NCBI RefSeq assembly: GCF_001650635.1
Contig: NZ_LWQU01000185.1
Location: forward strand, 1 to 64,000
Direction of reading: 5' to 3'
DNA from: Magnetospirillum moscoviense
GTDB taxonomy: Bacteria; Pseudomonadota; Alphaproteobacteria; Rhodospirillales; Magnetospirillaceae
Length of the DNA stretch: 64,000 nt
Numbering within the stretch: the first letter of the stretch is position 1; every line of letters begins with the position of its first letter. The notes beneath the pieces were generated by a model. It had not been told where the DNA came from. It did no database searches and saw only the letters and a program-made list of their open reading frames with translations. Shown piece by piece: positions 56,861 to 64,000 of the stretch. Both the position numbers and the translations under genes were made by a program.

Positions 56861-57676
56861 TCAAGAAGCCTTCAGCACCGATCCGATCCAGTCCAGCACC
56901 CCGTCCAGCGCCTTGCGCGACCCGCCCAGCAGCGCTTCGGGCGAGCGCGGCAAGCTGGCGCGGTTCTCCTCGGCCTCGGGGTGGGGCAGGGCGCCGATCT
57001 GCAGGCGGTCCAGGGTGGCGAAGCGGGCAAAGGCGGCCTGGGCCAGCTCGCGCAGCCGGATCGCGTCGCCGCTGCTGAGGTCCAATCCAGCGGGGAAGCT
57101 CCACTCCATCGCCAGCAAATGCGCCAGGGCGGCGGCGATGTCATCGACATGGTGATATTCCCGCCACTGCGTGCCCGCCGACATGCGAAAGCTTTGGCCC
57201 GCCGCCAGCGCGGCGATCATCTGGCCCAGGAACATGTGGGGCGCCGGCCGGCCGCCATACAGCGTGTGCAGGCGCACATGCAGGTGGCGCTCGGGCGGCA
57301 GCATCGCGCGCAGCCGCTGTGCCAGCCGCGTCTTCGAGGCGACATAGGCATTGGTCGCCTCCATGCGCTCGGCATGTTCCATCACCGTCCCGATGGTCAG
57401 GTAACGGATGGCCGGGTTGCCCATGGTCGCCTCGACCAGCCGGCAGGGGCCGGCATGGTTGGCCTCGTCCAGTGCCTCGGGCGAGGCCCCGGCATCGGTC
57501 AGGCCGTTGGCGAACACGATGTCGCAGGCTTCGACGCCCGCAAGCGGCAGGGGGGGCGAGTCCTTCAGCATCGACCAGGGCAAGGCGGTCACGCTGGCGG
57601 CCTCGGAGGTCAGGCGTCGATGCAGGGCGGACCCCAGATTGCCGCCGGCACCAAACAGCAGGACCGGGCGCGGCAC
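56861..57676 (-). CDS. NAD-dependent epimerase/dehydratase-type reductase
   Basis: The 271-residue protein has a Rossmann motif GAGGNLGSALHRRL and the catalytic pair in YVASK, with TIGTVMEHAERM supplying a Thr/Ser. It is short for an epimerase and could reduce CDP-4-keto-6-deoxyglucose, as RfbJ-type enzymes do. It begins at GTG one base after the preceding gene's stop. Confidence 0.78.
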   Translation of the reverse strand: MPRPVLLFGAGGNLGSALHRRLTSEAASVTALPWSMLKDSPPLPLAGVEACDIVFANGLTDAGASPEALDEANHAGPCRLVEATMGNPAIRYLTIGTVMEHAERMEATNAYVASKTRLAQRLRAMLPPERHLHVRLHTLYGGRPAPHMFLGQMIAALAAGQSFRMSAGTQWREYHHVDDIAAALAHLLAMEWSFPAGLDLSSGDAIRLRELAQAAFARFATLDRLQIGALPHPEAEENRASLPRSPEALLGGSRKALDGVLDWIGSVLKAS

Positions 57677-58852
57677 CTAGCGCCCCATGGCGGCGGCGAA
57701 GCGCCTTTGCAGCATCTCGGCGATCAGTCGGCCGCCCTGGCCCTCGGTGCCGGCGGCGAACAGCCGCTGGCGAAGGCTGTCCATGACTGGGCGCTGGGCG
57801 GCGAAGGCGCCGGGATCCGAGGCCAGCCGCACCAGCTCGCCGATGGTGTCGGTGGTCAAGATCGGCGTATGTGGCCAGATTTCGCGCTCCAAGGGAGAGA
57901 TCTCGTCGGGGCGGCCGACATCGGTGACCACCACGTCGTTGCCGGCATAGATCGCTCCGAACAAGGTGCCGCCCAGGTCGGTCAGGACGATGTCGGCGAT
58001 GGCGAAGATTTCGGCCTCGTCGTCGGGATCGCGGATGACCCGCAGGTTTCCATCCTCGACCAGGGCCCGCAGATAATGGCAGTCGGGCGGCTCGTGGAAG
58101 GATTCCGGATGGGGCTTGAGCAGGATGTTGATATGCGGCGTCATCGCCACCAGGGCGCGGGAATAAAGGGTGATGGCCCCGGTCAGCGGGCCGGAATGGG
58201 TCGGCATCCACACCACCACCGGCTTTGCCGGGTCCAGCCGGTACTTGGCCTTGATGGCTTCCTTGTCGGCCTGGCAGGCGGCCAGTCCGTCAAGCCGGGC
58301 ATAGCCGGCCACCAATTGCGGCGTGTCGGGGTAATCGCCCCGATATTGCGCCACCTGTTCGTCGCCTTGGACGATGAACTGGGCGGCGGTGTCGTTGAAC
58401 GGGCAGGCCCGGCTTTTCGAGAAGCCATAGCTCAACAGCCGGGTCAGGTCGCCGACCATGCTATAGCCCTGTCGCTTGCACACCGGCAGGTCGCGGTGCG
58501 AGATGCCCGAGACGTACTGGAACAATCCGTTGGCGAGGTCCTCGCAGAAGGCGACCGACAGGCCAAGCTCGGCGATGAACTCGAACAGGTCGGGTTCGTA
58601 GCCATCGTCGAACAGGACGATGTCGAAACTGTCCTTGGGCAAGTGCTGCCAGGTGGTCATGAAATGCATGGCGCAGGTGCGCCGATGGACCAGGAAGCCG
58701 ATCTTGGCGATGGGCTGCGGCTTCTCACCTTGGGCGACGCGTTCGTCGGCGCGGGCGACTGCCAGGCGCATCTGCTGTTCGTAGATGCGGGCGCGGTTCC
58801 ACCCTTGGGTCAGAGTTTCCTCGGTGAACAGGCTGAGATCGGCTTCGCGCAT
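57677..58852 (-). CDS. CDP-glycerol glycerophosphotransferase-like transferase
   Basis: A GT-B-like protein (391 residues from the ATG at 58852; a GTG at 58873 is possible) with VVWMPTHSG, LLKPHPESF and DIVLTDLGGTLFGAIYAG, the motifs of the CDP-glycerol:polyglycerophosphate transferase group. It lies between rfbF and the reductase and may use a CDP-activated donor from this pathway, perhaps not glycerol. Confidence 0.78.
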   Translation of the reverse strand: MREADLSLFTEETLTQGWNRARIYEQQMRLAVARADERVAQGEKPQPIAKIGFLVHRRTCAMHFMTTWQHLPKDSFDIVLFDDGYEPDLFEFIAELGLSVAFCEDLANGLFQYVSGISHRDLPVCKRQGYSMVGDLTRLLSYGFSKSRACPFNDTAAQFIVQGDEQVAQYRGDYPDTPQLVAGYARLDGLAACQADKEAIKAKYRLDPAKPVVVWMPTHSGPLTGAITLYSRALVAMTPHINILLKPHPESFHEPPDCHYLRALVEDGNLRVIRDPDDEAEIFAIADIVLTDLGGTLFGAIYAGNDVVVTDVGRPDEISPLEREIWPHTPILTTDTIGELVRLASDPGAFAAQRPVMDSLRQRLFAAGTEGQGGRLIAEMLQRRFAAAMGR

Positions 58853-58886
58853 GGGGTGACATCCAGAGTTCACGGTTGGTAAGAAT

Positions 58887-59657
58887 TCAAACCCAGACCT
58901 TCCAAGGGGCCCGGCCGGTCGCCCACAAATCCTCGAGCATCAATTTGTCGCGCATGGTGTCCATCGGCTGCCAGAAGCCCCGGTGCTTGAAGGCCATCAT
59001 CTCGCCTTGTGCGGCCAGGTCCTGCATGGGGCCTTGTTCCCACGCCACCTCGTCGCCTTCGATGCCCACCAGGGCCGACGGCTCGAGCACGAAGAAGCCG
59101 CCATTGATCCAGTCGCCGTCGCCGGGCGGCTTTTCCGCCATGCCCCGCACCCGGTCGCCATCGACGTCCAGCCGGCCGAACCGGCCCGGCGGGCGCACCG
59201 CCGTCACCGTGGCCTTGCGGCCATGCTGGCGATGGAAGCTCAGCAGTTGGTCGATGGGCACGTCGGCCAGGCCGTCGCCATAGGTGAAGCAGAAGGTCTC
59301 GCCCTCCAGATGCCGGGCGATCCGCGCCAGCCGCCCGGCCGTCTGGGTGTCCAGGCCGGTTTCCAGCAGCGATACCCGCCAGGGCTCGTTCGTCTCGGCC
59401 AGGGCGCGGACCTCGTTGCGGCCAAGGTCGATGGTCAGATCGGCCTCGTGCTGGCGGTAGTTCAGGAAGTAATCCTTGATGACCTCGCCCTTGTAGCCCA
59501 GGCAGATGACGAAATCGTCGATGCCGTAATGGCTGTAGGTCTTCATGATGTGCCACAGGATCGGCCGCCCGCCGATCTCGACCATCGGCTTGGGGCGGTA
59601 TTCGGTTTCCCCGCCCAGTCGGGTGCCGCGTCCGCCGGCGACGATGACGCATTTCAT
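58887..59657 (-). CDS. rfbF: Glucose-1-phosphate cytidylyltransferase
   Basis: The 256-residue nucleotidyltransferase opens with VIVAGGRGTRLGGETEYRPK and contains FVICLGYKGEVIKDYFLNY, both diagnostic of RfbF. It makes CDP-glucose for RfbG, which is encoded in the opposing operon 7 kb away. It starts 26 bp after the radical SAM gene. Confidence 0.96.
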   Translation of the reverse strand: MKCVIVAGGRGTRLGGETEYRPKPMVEIGGRPILWHIMKTYSHYGIDDFVICLGYKGEVIKDYFLNYRQHEADLTIDLGRNEVRALAETNEPWRVSLLETGLDTQTAGRLARIARHLEGETFCFTYGDGLADVPIDQLLSFHRQHGRKATVTAVRPPGRFGRLDVDGDRVRGMAEKPPGDGDWINGGFFVLEPSALVGIEGDEVAWEQGPMQDLAAQGEMMAFKHRGFWQPMDTMRDKLMLEDLWATGRAPWKVWV

Positions 59658-59683
59658 GATGTCTTCCCCCCCATTAGGTCGCC

Positions 59684-61693
59684 TTACGCGATGTCGGCGA
59701 TCTGGCGAAACAAAGCGTGCATGCGGTCGCGATGCAGGAAATAGCTGAGCCCGTCGGCGCTTCGCCCATATTGGTTATAATAGCTGGTGATGATGCGCCG
59801 GTTTTCCTCGGAATGGCGGATCGTGCAGGTGCGCGGCCGGTCAAGGCGCGTGTCCTTCGGGTGGCACAGATAGTTCCTTGCCGCCGCCTTCTGGAAATCG
59901 AACGTCACCTCGAATTCATAGACGCGGTCGACATCCAAAAGGTTCGACTTTCGCGCCATGACCACGTTCCACAAGTCCGCGATGAATTGGGCGACCAGTC
60001 CGTCATGATCGGCGGCCATCTCGCGGATGGCGTCGAAGCAGATGGCGGCAAGCTCGTCGAACTTGTCGAACACCGCCGCCGTCTTGCACCAGAAGATCTG
60101 GTTGTTGCCGTAATGGCCGCTCATATAGCCGTCGGCCGCCTCGGGCGTGGCCAGGAAGGCCTGGATCGTCTGGCGGTCGGGATGGAAGTTGCGGGCCTCG
60201 TCTTCGCGGTACTGGCGGTACAGATCGGCCAGCGGGCTGGTGACGGCCGAGGCCTGCCGGTGGATACGCCGCATGATCGCCGAACGCTTGATGCCGATGC
60301 TCTCGGCCAGGCCCAGGACCTCGTCGAACAGGCCGCCATTATTGAAGATGGCGATGGTCAGGTGATAGTCGCGGCACTCCAGATAATCGTCGTGGCTCAT
60401 GGTGGCGTTGGCGACGCAGACCTGATGGGTCTCGGCGACGAAGACCTGATCGCCCAGGATATCGTAGCGGCCGATGCAGCCGGGCAGCACGCGGTGGCGC
60501 GTGACATAGCGGTATTTCTCCTGGCTGGCCTGGTCGGCGGCCTCGGTGCCGGGCAGCAGGATGAACTGGAAGGTCTGGATGTCCTGGATGCCGGCATCCA
60601 TCATGTCGCGGATCGAGGCCAGATGCTTTTCCCTGGTGTCGCCGGGCAGGCACAAGATGACTTCGCTGAAGGTCCGGCTGCCGGTGCGGCGGACCTCCCG
60701 CGCGGTCTCGACGATGCTGTCGATGCTGATATTGGCGCGCTTGATGGCGCCCAACACCTCGGGGTCGGTCGACTGGACCGAGGCGCCGACCGCCAGGCTG
60801 TCGCCCAGCACCTGGGCCATTTCCAGCATGCGCGTCTTCTGGTTCTTGGCGGTGGCCGAGCCGATATTGCGCGGCCAGCCGTGGCTGGCCTTTTTCGCCG
60901 CCATCCAGCGGGCGGTTTCGACATCCTCGGGGAAAATCCCCCAATTGAGGTCGGCCAGGGTGATCGACGGCACATTGGTCCGGGTGAAGACGTAATCCAG
61001 TTCCTGCTCGATCCGGCTTTGGGAAAATCGCCGGGTCTTGTTCATGTAGGCGACGCCGTCATGGCAGTAGGTGCAGGAATAGGGGCAGCCGCGCGAGGTC
61101 TGGACCATGGGGGTCAGCTTGCCGTCGAAGAACGGGTCCAACAGCCCGGTCAGATAGGGCGAGGGCAGCGTGGAATCGAGATCGAGGATGCGCGGTGCCA
61201 TCGAACAGGCGACCAGTTCCCCGTCGATCAGATAGCGGGCGTTGGGCAACTGGCCTGGTGCCCGCTTCAGGGCTTCGGCATCGAAATCCACCTCGCGCAG
61301 GCGCCGGCACAAGGCGGTGAAGGCCAGCTCGCCCTCGCCCTCGATATAGAAGTCGATGTCGGGGCGTTCGGCCAGGAAGGCCCGCTGCTCGGCCGCCGAT
61401 GACGAAAAACTGGGGCCGCCGAAGATGGTGACCACCTGCGGGTGCGCCGCCTTGACCCGCTGGCAGAAGGCCCGGTGCAGCGTTTCGTTCCACATATAGT
61501 TCGAGAACGCCATAATATCGGGCGTGGTGTGGTGAAGATAGGCGGCCAGGTCGTTCGGATATTTGAACAAGGCCGCCTCGACATCGCCCAGTTCCCTGAT
61601 GGCGTGCGCCGCCACATAGCCGATGCCCAGCGAGAAATTGATGGCATGGACATAGCGCCCGGTATGGGTCAGGTCGATGAACGCGATCTTCAT
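59684..61693 (-). CDS. B12-binding-type radical SAM protein (second, long)
   Basis: A 669-residue protein with an N-terminal cobalamin-binding-like domain (SLGIGYVAAHAIRELGD, VVTIFGGPSFS), a radical SAM core with CPYSCTYCH, and an unusually long C-terminal region (~420-669) of unknown function. It heads the minus-strand operon containing rfbF. A carbon-based modification of the CDP-sugar or its carrier is likely, but the reaction is unknown. Confidence 0.82.
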   Translation of the reverse strand: MKIAFIDLTHTGRYVHAINFSLGIGYVAAHAIRELGDVEAALFKYPNDLAAYLHHTTPDIMAFSNYMWNETLHRAFCQRVKAAHPQVVTIFGGPSFSSSAAEQRAFLAERPDIDFYIEGEGELAFTALCRRLREVDFDAEALKRAPGQLPNARYLIDGELVACSMAPRILDLDSTLPSPYLTGLLDPFFDGKLTPMVQTSRGCPYSCTYCHDGVAYMNKTRRFSQSRIEQELDYVFTRTNVPSITLADLNWGIFPEDVETARWMAAKKASHGWPRNIGSATAKNQKTRMLEMAQVLGDSLAVGASVQSTDPEVLGAIKRANISIDSIVETAREVRRTGSRTFSEVILCLPGDTREKHLASIRDMMDAGIQDIQTFQFILLPGTEAADQASQEKYRYVTRHRVLPGCIGRYDILGDQVFVAETHQVCVANATMSHDDYLECRDYHLTIAIFNNGGLFDEVLGLAESIGIKRSAIMRRIHRQASAVTSPLADLYRQYREDEARNFHPDRQTIQAFLATPEAADGYMSGHYGNNQIFWCKTAAVFDKFDELAAICFDAIREMAADHDGLVAQFIADLWNVVMARKSNLLDVDRVYEFEVTFDFQKAAARNYLCHPKDTRLDRPRTCTIRHSEENRRIITSYYNQYGRSADGLSYFLHRDRMHALFRQIADIA

Positions 61694-61730
61694 GGCCTAT
61701 GGCCTTTCTGGCTCTAGGGTCGTGACGTCA

Positions 61731-61748
61731 GCCGCCGATTTCGGCGGC
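61731..61748. promoter_or_regulatory. Hairpin in the divergent promoter region
   Basis: GCCGCCGA-TT-TCGGCGGC is an 8-bp inverted repeat between the divergent radical SAM and sulfotransferase-like genes. It may be a 5'-UTR structure or a protein site. Confidence 0.35.
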
Positions 61749-61855
61749 CGGTCGGCCAGTCTAGCGCATCAATGGTGACGTGTTCGTGAACGCCGGCTTC
61801 GTCGTGAACCCGAATTCGATATAGTGGGGCCCGACGGCTTTGTGCGAGGGGGGCG

Positions 61856-63391
61856 ATGTCGGACGCGGTTATGGACCTTGTGGGCGAGGCTGGATCCGCC
61901 CTGAAATCGGGCGACCATCGCCAGGCCGCCGCCATCCTCGACCCGCTGCTGGCCTTGGTACCAAACCATGCCGACGCCAACGCTCTGGGTGGCATCGTCA
62001 GCTTGTTGCACGGTCGGGCGAGCGAGGCGGCGCAACGCTTGGCCCTTGCCTTCGACGGGCTGGAAACTCTGTCCGGCCAGGTGGTGCTTTCCTATGCGGC
62101 GGCATTGGCCGCCTTGGACTTGACCCCGAAGGCCGACGAGATTTTGGCCGCCTATCCCTATCCCCAGGCCGCCAAGTCGTTGCTGGATGTCGCAGACAAC
62201 CTCGTGCGCGAGGGGCGCCGGATCGAAGCCTTGGGAATTCTGCGCTTTATCGCCGGGCTGGACGATCCGTGGCTGGATGATCCGGCCCATGCATTTGCCT
62301 TGGCGGTCCGTCTGGTGGCCTTGTCGGATTCCGATGCCGCCCGACTGGTGGTGGACCGGTATTTGGCCGGACCGGACCGTCGTTTCGAGGCCTTGGCCAT
62401 TCGAGCGGGAATCGACGTCCTGGCCGGCGAGTTGGACACGGCCGCGGCCGCCATGGAGCAGCTTCGTCGCCATCGTTCCGACCTGGCCGAAGACCCCCGT
62501 CTTCCCGCCAAGCTGCACCAACTGCACGAAGGCTGGGGCTCCGAGGGGCGCGACGGCGGCGCCAACTCGTTCGGTACCGACCATTTCGTCGCCCTGCCGC
62601 GCTCGGATCTGTTGATCGGGCGGGGCGAGGAAGCCACCGGCTGGCGGGCCGCCCGTCAGATCGTCGTCTACCATGTCAGCGAGTCCGGGGGCACCAGCCT
62701 GGTCGGTGCCCTCGACAAGCTGAACGGCGGACGTTACCGCGCTTGCGTCACCAGGGCCGAGGCCGACCAGTTCGCCGCCTTGGATGATGCCCAACGTCAC
62801 GACATTTCCCTGGTCCACTGGCATCTTCCCCTGCCGATCCGTCCGCTGGTTTCGTCGTCGGCCCGCATCGTCTCGATGGTGCGCGATCCGGTCCAGCGGG
62901 TGGTCAGCCACTATTATTGGCAGGCCCGGCATCGCGGCCAGGGAGTGCCATGGGTGTCGGACCAGATCGAGGCCGGGATGTCCTTGCGCGACTGGGTGGA
63001 TTGGCTGGCCGATCGCGAGGTGGATGCGCTGAGCAATTGGATTACCGCCCTCGAGCCGCCCCGCGCCGATCCACAAAGTGCGGCCGGCCTGCTGGAGGCC
63101 GCCGACCGCCATATCGATTTCCTGGGCATCACCGAATTCTTCGACGAATCGCTGTTCATCCTGGCCGCGCTGTTAGGAGCCGACCGCGTCCCCAAATGGG
63201 AGCGGGCGGCGACGGGCGGGCCGCCCAAGCTGAGCGACCTCGACCCCGCGATCATCCGCCGGATCGAGACGATCACCGAGGCCGATCGCGAATTCTTCCA
63301 CGCCTGCCGGTCACGCTTCCTCGAGCGTTATGGCGACATGGTCGAGTTCCATCAAAGGCATATCGGGTCGCTGGAAATGCGCCGGGCTTGA
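61856..63391 (+). CDS. TPR-like protein with a degenerate sulfotransferase domain
   Basis: The 511-residue protein has an N-terminal helical repeat region (VGEAGSALKSGDHRQAAAIL, ~1-230) and a C-terminal P-loop domain similar to sulfotransferases: YHVSESGGTSLVGALDKL corresponds to the 5'-phosphosulfate loop, and SMVRDPVQRVVSHYY to the 3'-phosphate motif. The usual Lys of the HxPKTGGTS loop is replaced by Glu, so PAPS catalysis is doubtful or altered. TPR plus sulfotransferase fusions occur in surface-glycan loci. Confidence 0.72.
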   Translation: MSDAVMDLVGEAGSALKSGDHRQAAAILDPLLALVPNHADANALGGIVSLLHGRASEAAQRLALAFDGLETLSGQVVLSYAAALAALDLTPKADEILAAYPYPQAAKSLLDVADNLVREGRRIEALGILRFIAGLDDPWLDDPAHAFALAVRLVALSDSDAARLVVDRYLAGPDRRFEALAIRAGIDVLAGELDTAAAAMEQLRRHRSDLAEDPRLPAKLHQLHEGWGSEGRDGGANSFGTDHFVALPRSDLLIGRGEEATGWRAARQIVVYHVSESGGTSLVGALDKLNGGRYRACVTRAEADQFAALDDAQRHDISLVHWHLPLPIRPLVSSSARIVSMVRDPVQRVVSHYYWQARHRGQGVPWVSDQIEAGMSLRDWVDWLADREVDALSNWITALEPPRADPQSAAGLLEAADRHIDFLGITEFFDESLFILAALLGADRVPKWERAATGGPPKLSDLDPAIIRRIETITEADREFFHACRSRFLERYGDMVEFHQRHIGSLEMRRA

Positions 63392-64000
63392 TCAGGACGA
63401 CAGCGCCGCCGACAGCCGGGCCAGGTCGTCGCGGTCGGACGGGGCGTCCCACACGTTGCAATCGGCGCAGATGTCCATTTCGGCCTTGCGTCCGTCGGCA
63501 TGCAGGGCGCGGCGGGCCTGCATCACCTCGGATTGCCAGCATTCGGCGATGGAATGGCCGGTCAGGTCGCCGCTGGGATATTTGCCGTTATAATCGACAT
63601 TGCACAGCGACACCTTGCCGTCGGCGAAGATGGCCATCAACGACCATAGGGCGATGCAGGGCAGATGCGGCTCGTGGGTCGAGGCGATCGGGGTGAAGCC
63701 TGGAAGCTGGCCGCCCCAATTGTGGTAATTGTGGAAGCTGACCCGGTCGGTCGCCGCCAATTGGTCGCGCCAGAACCGTTCGAAGGACGGCCATTCGTCG
63801 GCATTGCCGTGCTGGCGGACCATGCGCACCCAGATGCGGGTGGATGGCCGAAGACGGTCGCGCAGCGCGATGAAGGCCCGCGCGTTTTCCAAGACCTCCT
63901 CGAACACCAGGCCTCGGCGGATCGATTCGTAGACCTGCTTGTTCAGGCTGTCGATGGACAGCAGCACGCTATCCAGGCCGGCTTCCAGGATCGCCCGGCC
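63392..64000 (-). CDS. Radical SAM/SPASM protein, C-terminal part (5' end outside the window)
   Basis: The frame is open to the window edge and its visible part contains LLSIDSLNKQVYESIRRG (radical SAM barrel) and a Cys-rich end: Cys in LPCIALW, SLCNVDYN, ECWQ and ICADCNVW, fitting a SPASM domain with auxiliary Fe-S clusters. Start and CxxxCxxC lie beyond base 64000. These enzymes modify peptides, sugars or cofactors. It is convergent with the sulfotransferase-like gene. Confidence 0.8.
   Translation of the reverse strand, partial: GRAILEAGLDSVLLSIDSLNKQVYESIRRGLVFEEVLENARAFIALRDRLRPSTRIWVRMVRQHGNADEWPSFERFWRDQLAATDRVSFHNYHNWGGQLPGFTPIASTHEPHLPCIALWSLMAIFADGKVSLCNVDYNGKYPSGDLTGHSIAECWQSEVMQARRALHADGRKAEMDICADCNVWDAPSDRDDLARLSAALSS

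Overview
The window looks like a chromosomal segment of a GC-rich alphaproteobacterium. Gene content points to the Rhodospirillales, and Magnetospirillum or a close relative fits best (inference). Supporting features are a polyhydroxybutyrate locus with phaR, a class III-like synthase, phaA and phaB; a petABC cytochrome bc1 operon; a stand-alone bacteriohemerythrin; an EI-Ntr gene beside lysC; a GcvA-like regulator facing a DUF1127 gene; and a large surface-glycan or flagellin-modification island. I saw no rRNA, tRNA or CRISPR array.

Bases 1-1,570 are accessory DNA: a frameshifted IS4-type transposase end and a toxin-antitoxin-like pair (DUF4258 plus Xre-type HTH). The DUF4258 gene carries an in-frame TAG, and the pair is preceded by two copies of a 15-bp palindrome. 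Bases 1,750-39,200 are mostly housekeeping: hemerythrin; rplY-pth-ychF; a CHASE/GAF/PAS histidine kinase; a Pit phosphate transporter with its DUF47 partner; a GSU2403-type nucleotidyltransferase; a DinG-like helicase; PHB genes; mtnP; petABC; trmL; an M16 peptidase overlapping thrC; rplM-rpsI; rodZ; lysC-nitronate monooxygenase-ptsP; and ubiG.

Bases 39,200-64,000 form a glycan island. Its first block (41,025-49,395, plus strand) has two DegT-type sugar aminotransferases, a fused alpha-beta 2-oxo-acid dehydrogenase E1, a protein joining a lipoyl domain and an E3-binding-like domain to a left-handed beta-helix acyltransferase, a TPR/TIGR04372-type glycosyltransferase, a 2OG-Fe(II) oxygenase-like protein and a small protein of the sporadic-carbohydrate-cluster type. 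I infer a dedicated route that makes an acyl group on lipoate and moves it onto an amino sugar. The second block has two converging operons: rfbG, a GT2 glycosyltransferase, a methyltransferase and a B12-type radical SAM protein on the plus strand; and a second B12-type radical SAM protein, rfbF, a CDP-glycerol-transferase-like protein, a short epimerase/reductase and an unknown protein on the minus strand. Together they suggest a CDP-4-keto-6-deoxyglucose-derived sugar with radical modifications. A sulfotransferase-like gene and the end of a SPASM radical SAM gene close the window.

Three intergenic repeat structures stand out: a ~120-bp two-hairpin element in two copies (15,033-15,153 and 51,108-51,230, opposite orientations); a 35-bp palindrome present twice around small hairpins (40,022-40,159); and a tandemly duplicated gene end plus terminator (15,480-15,541).
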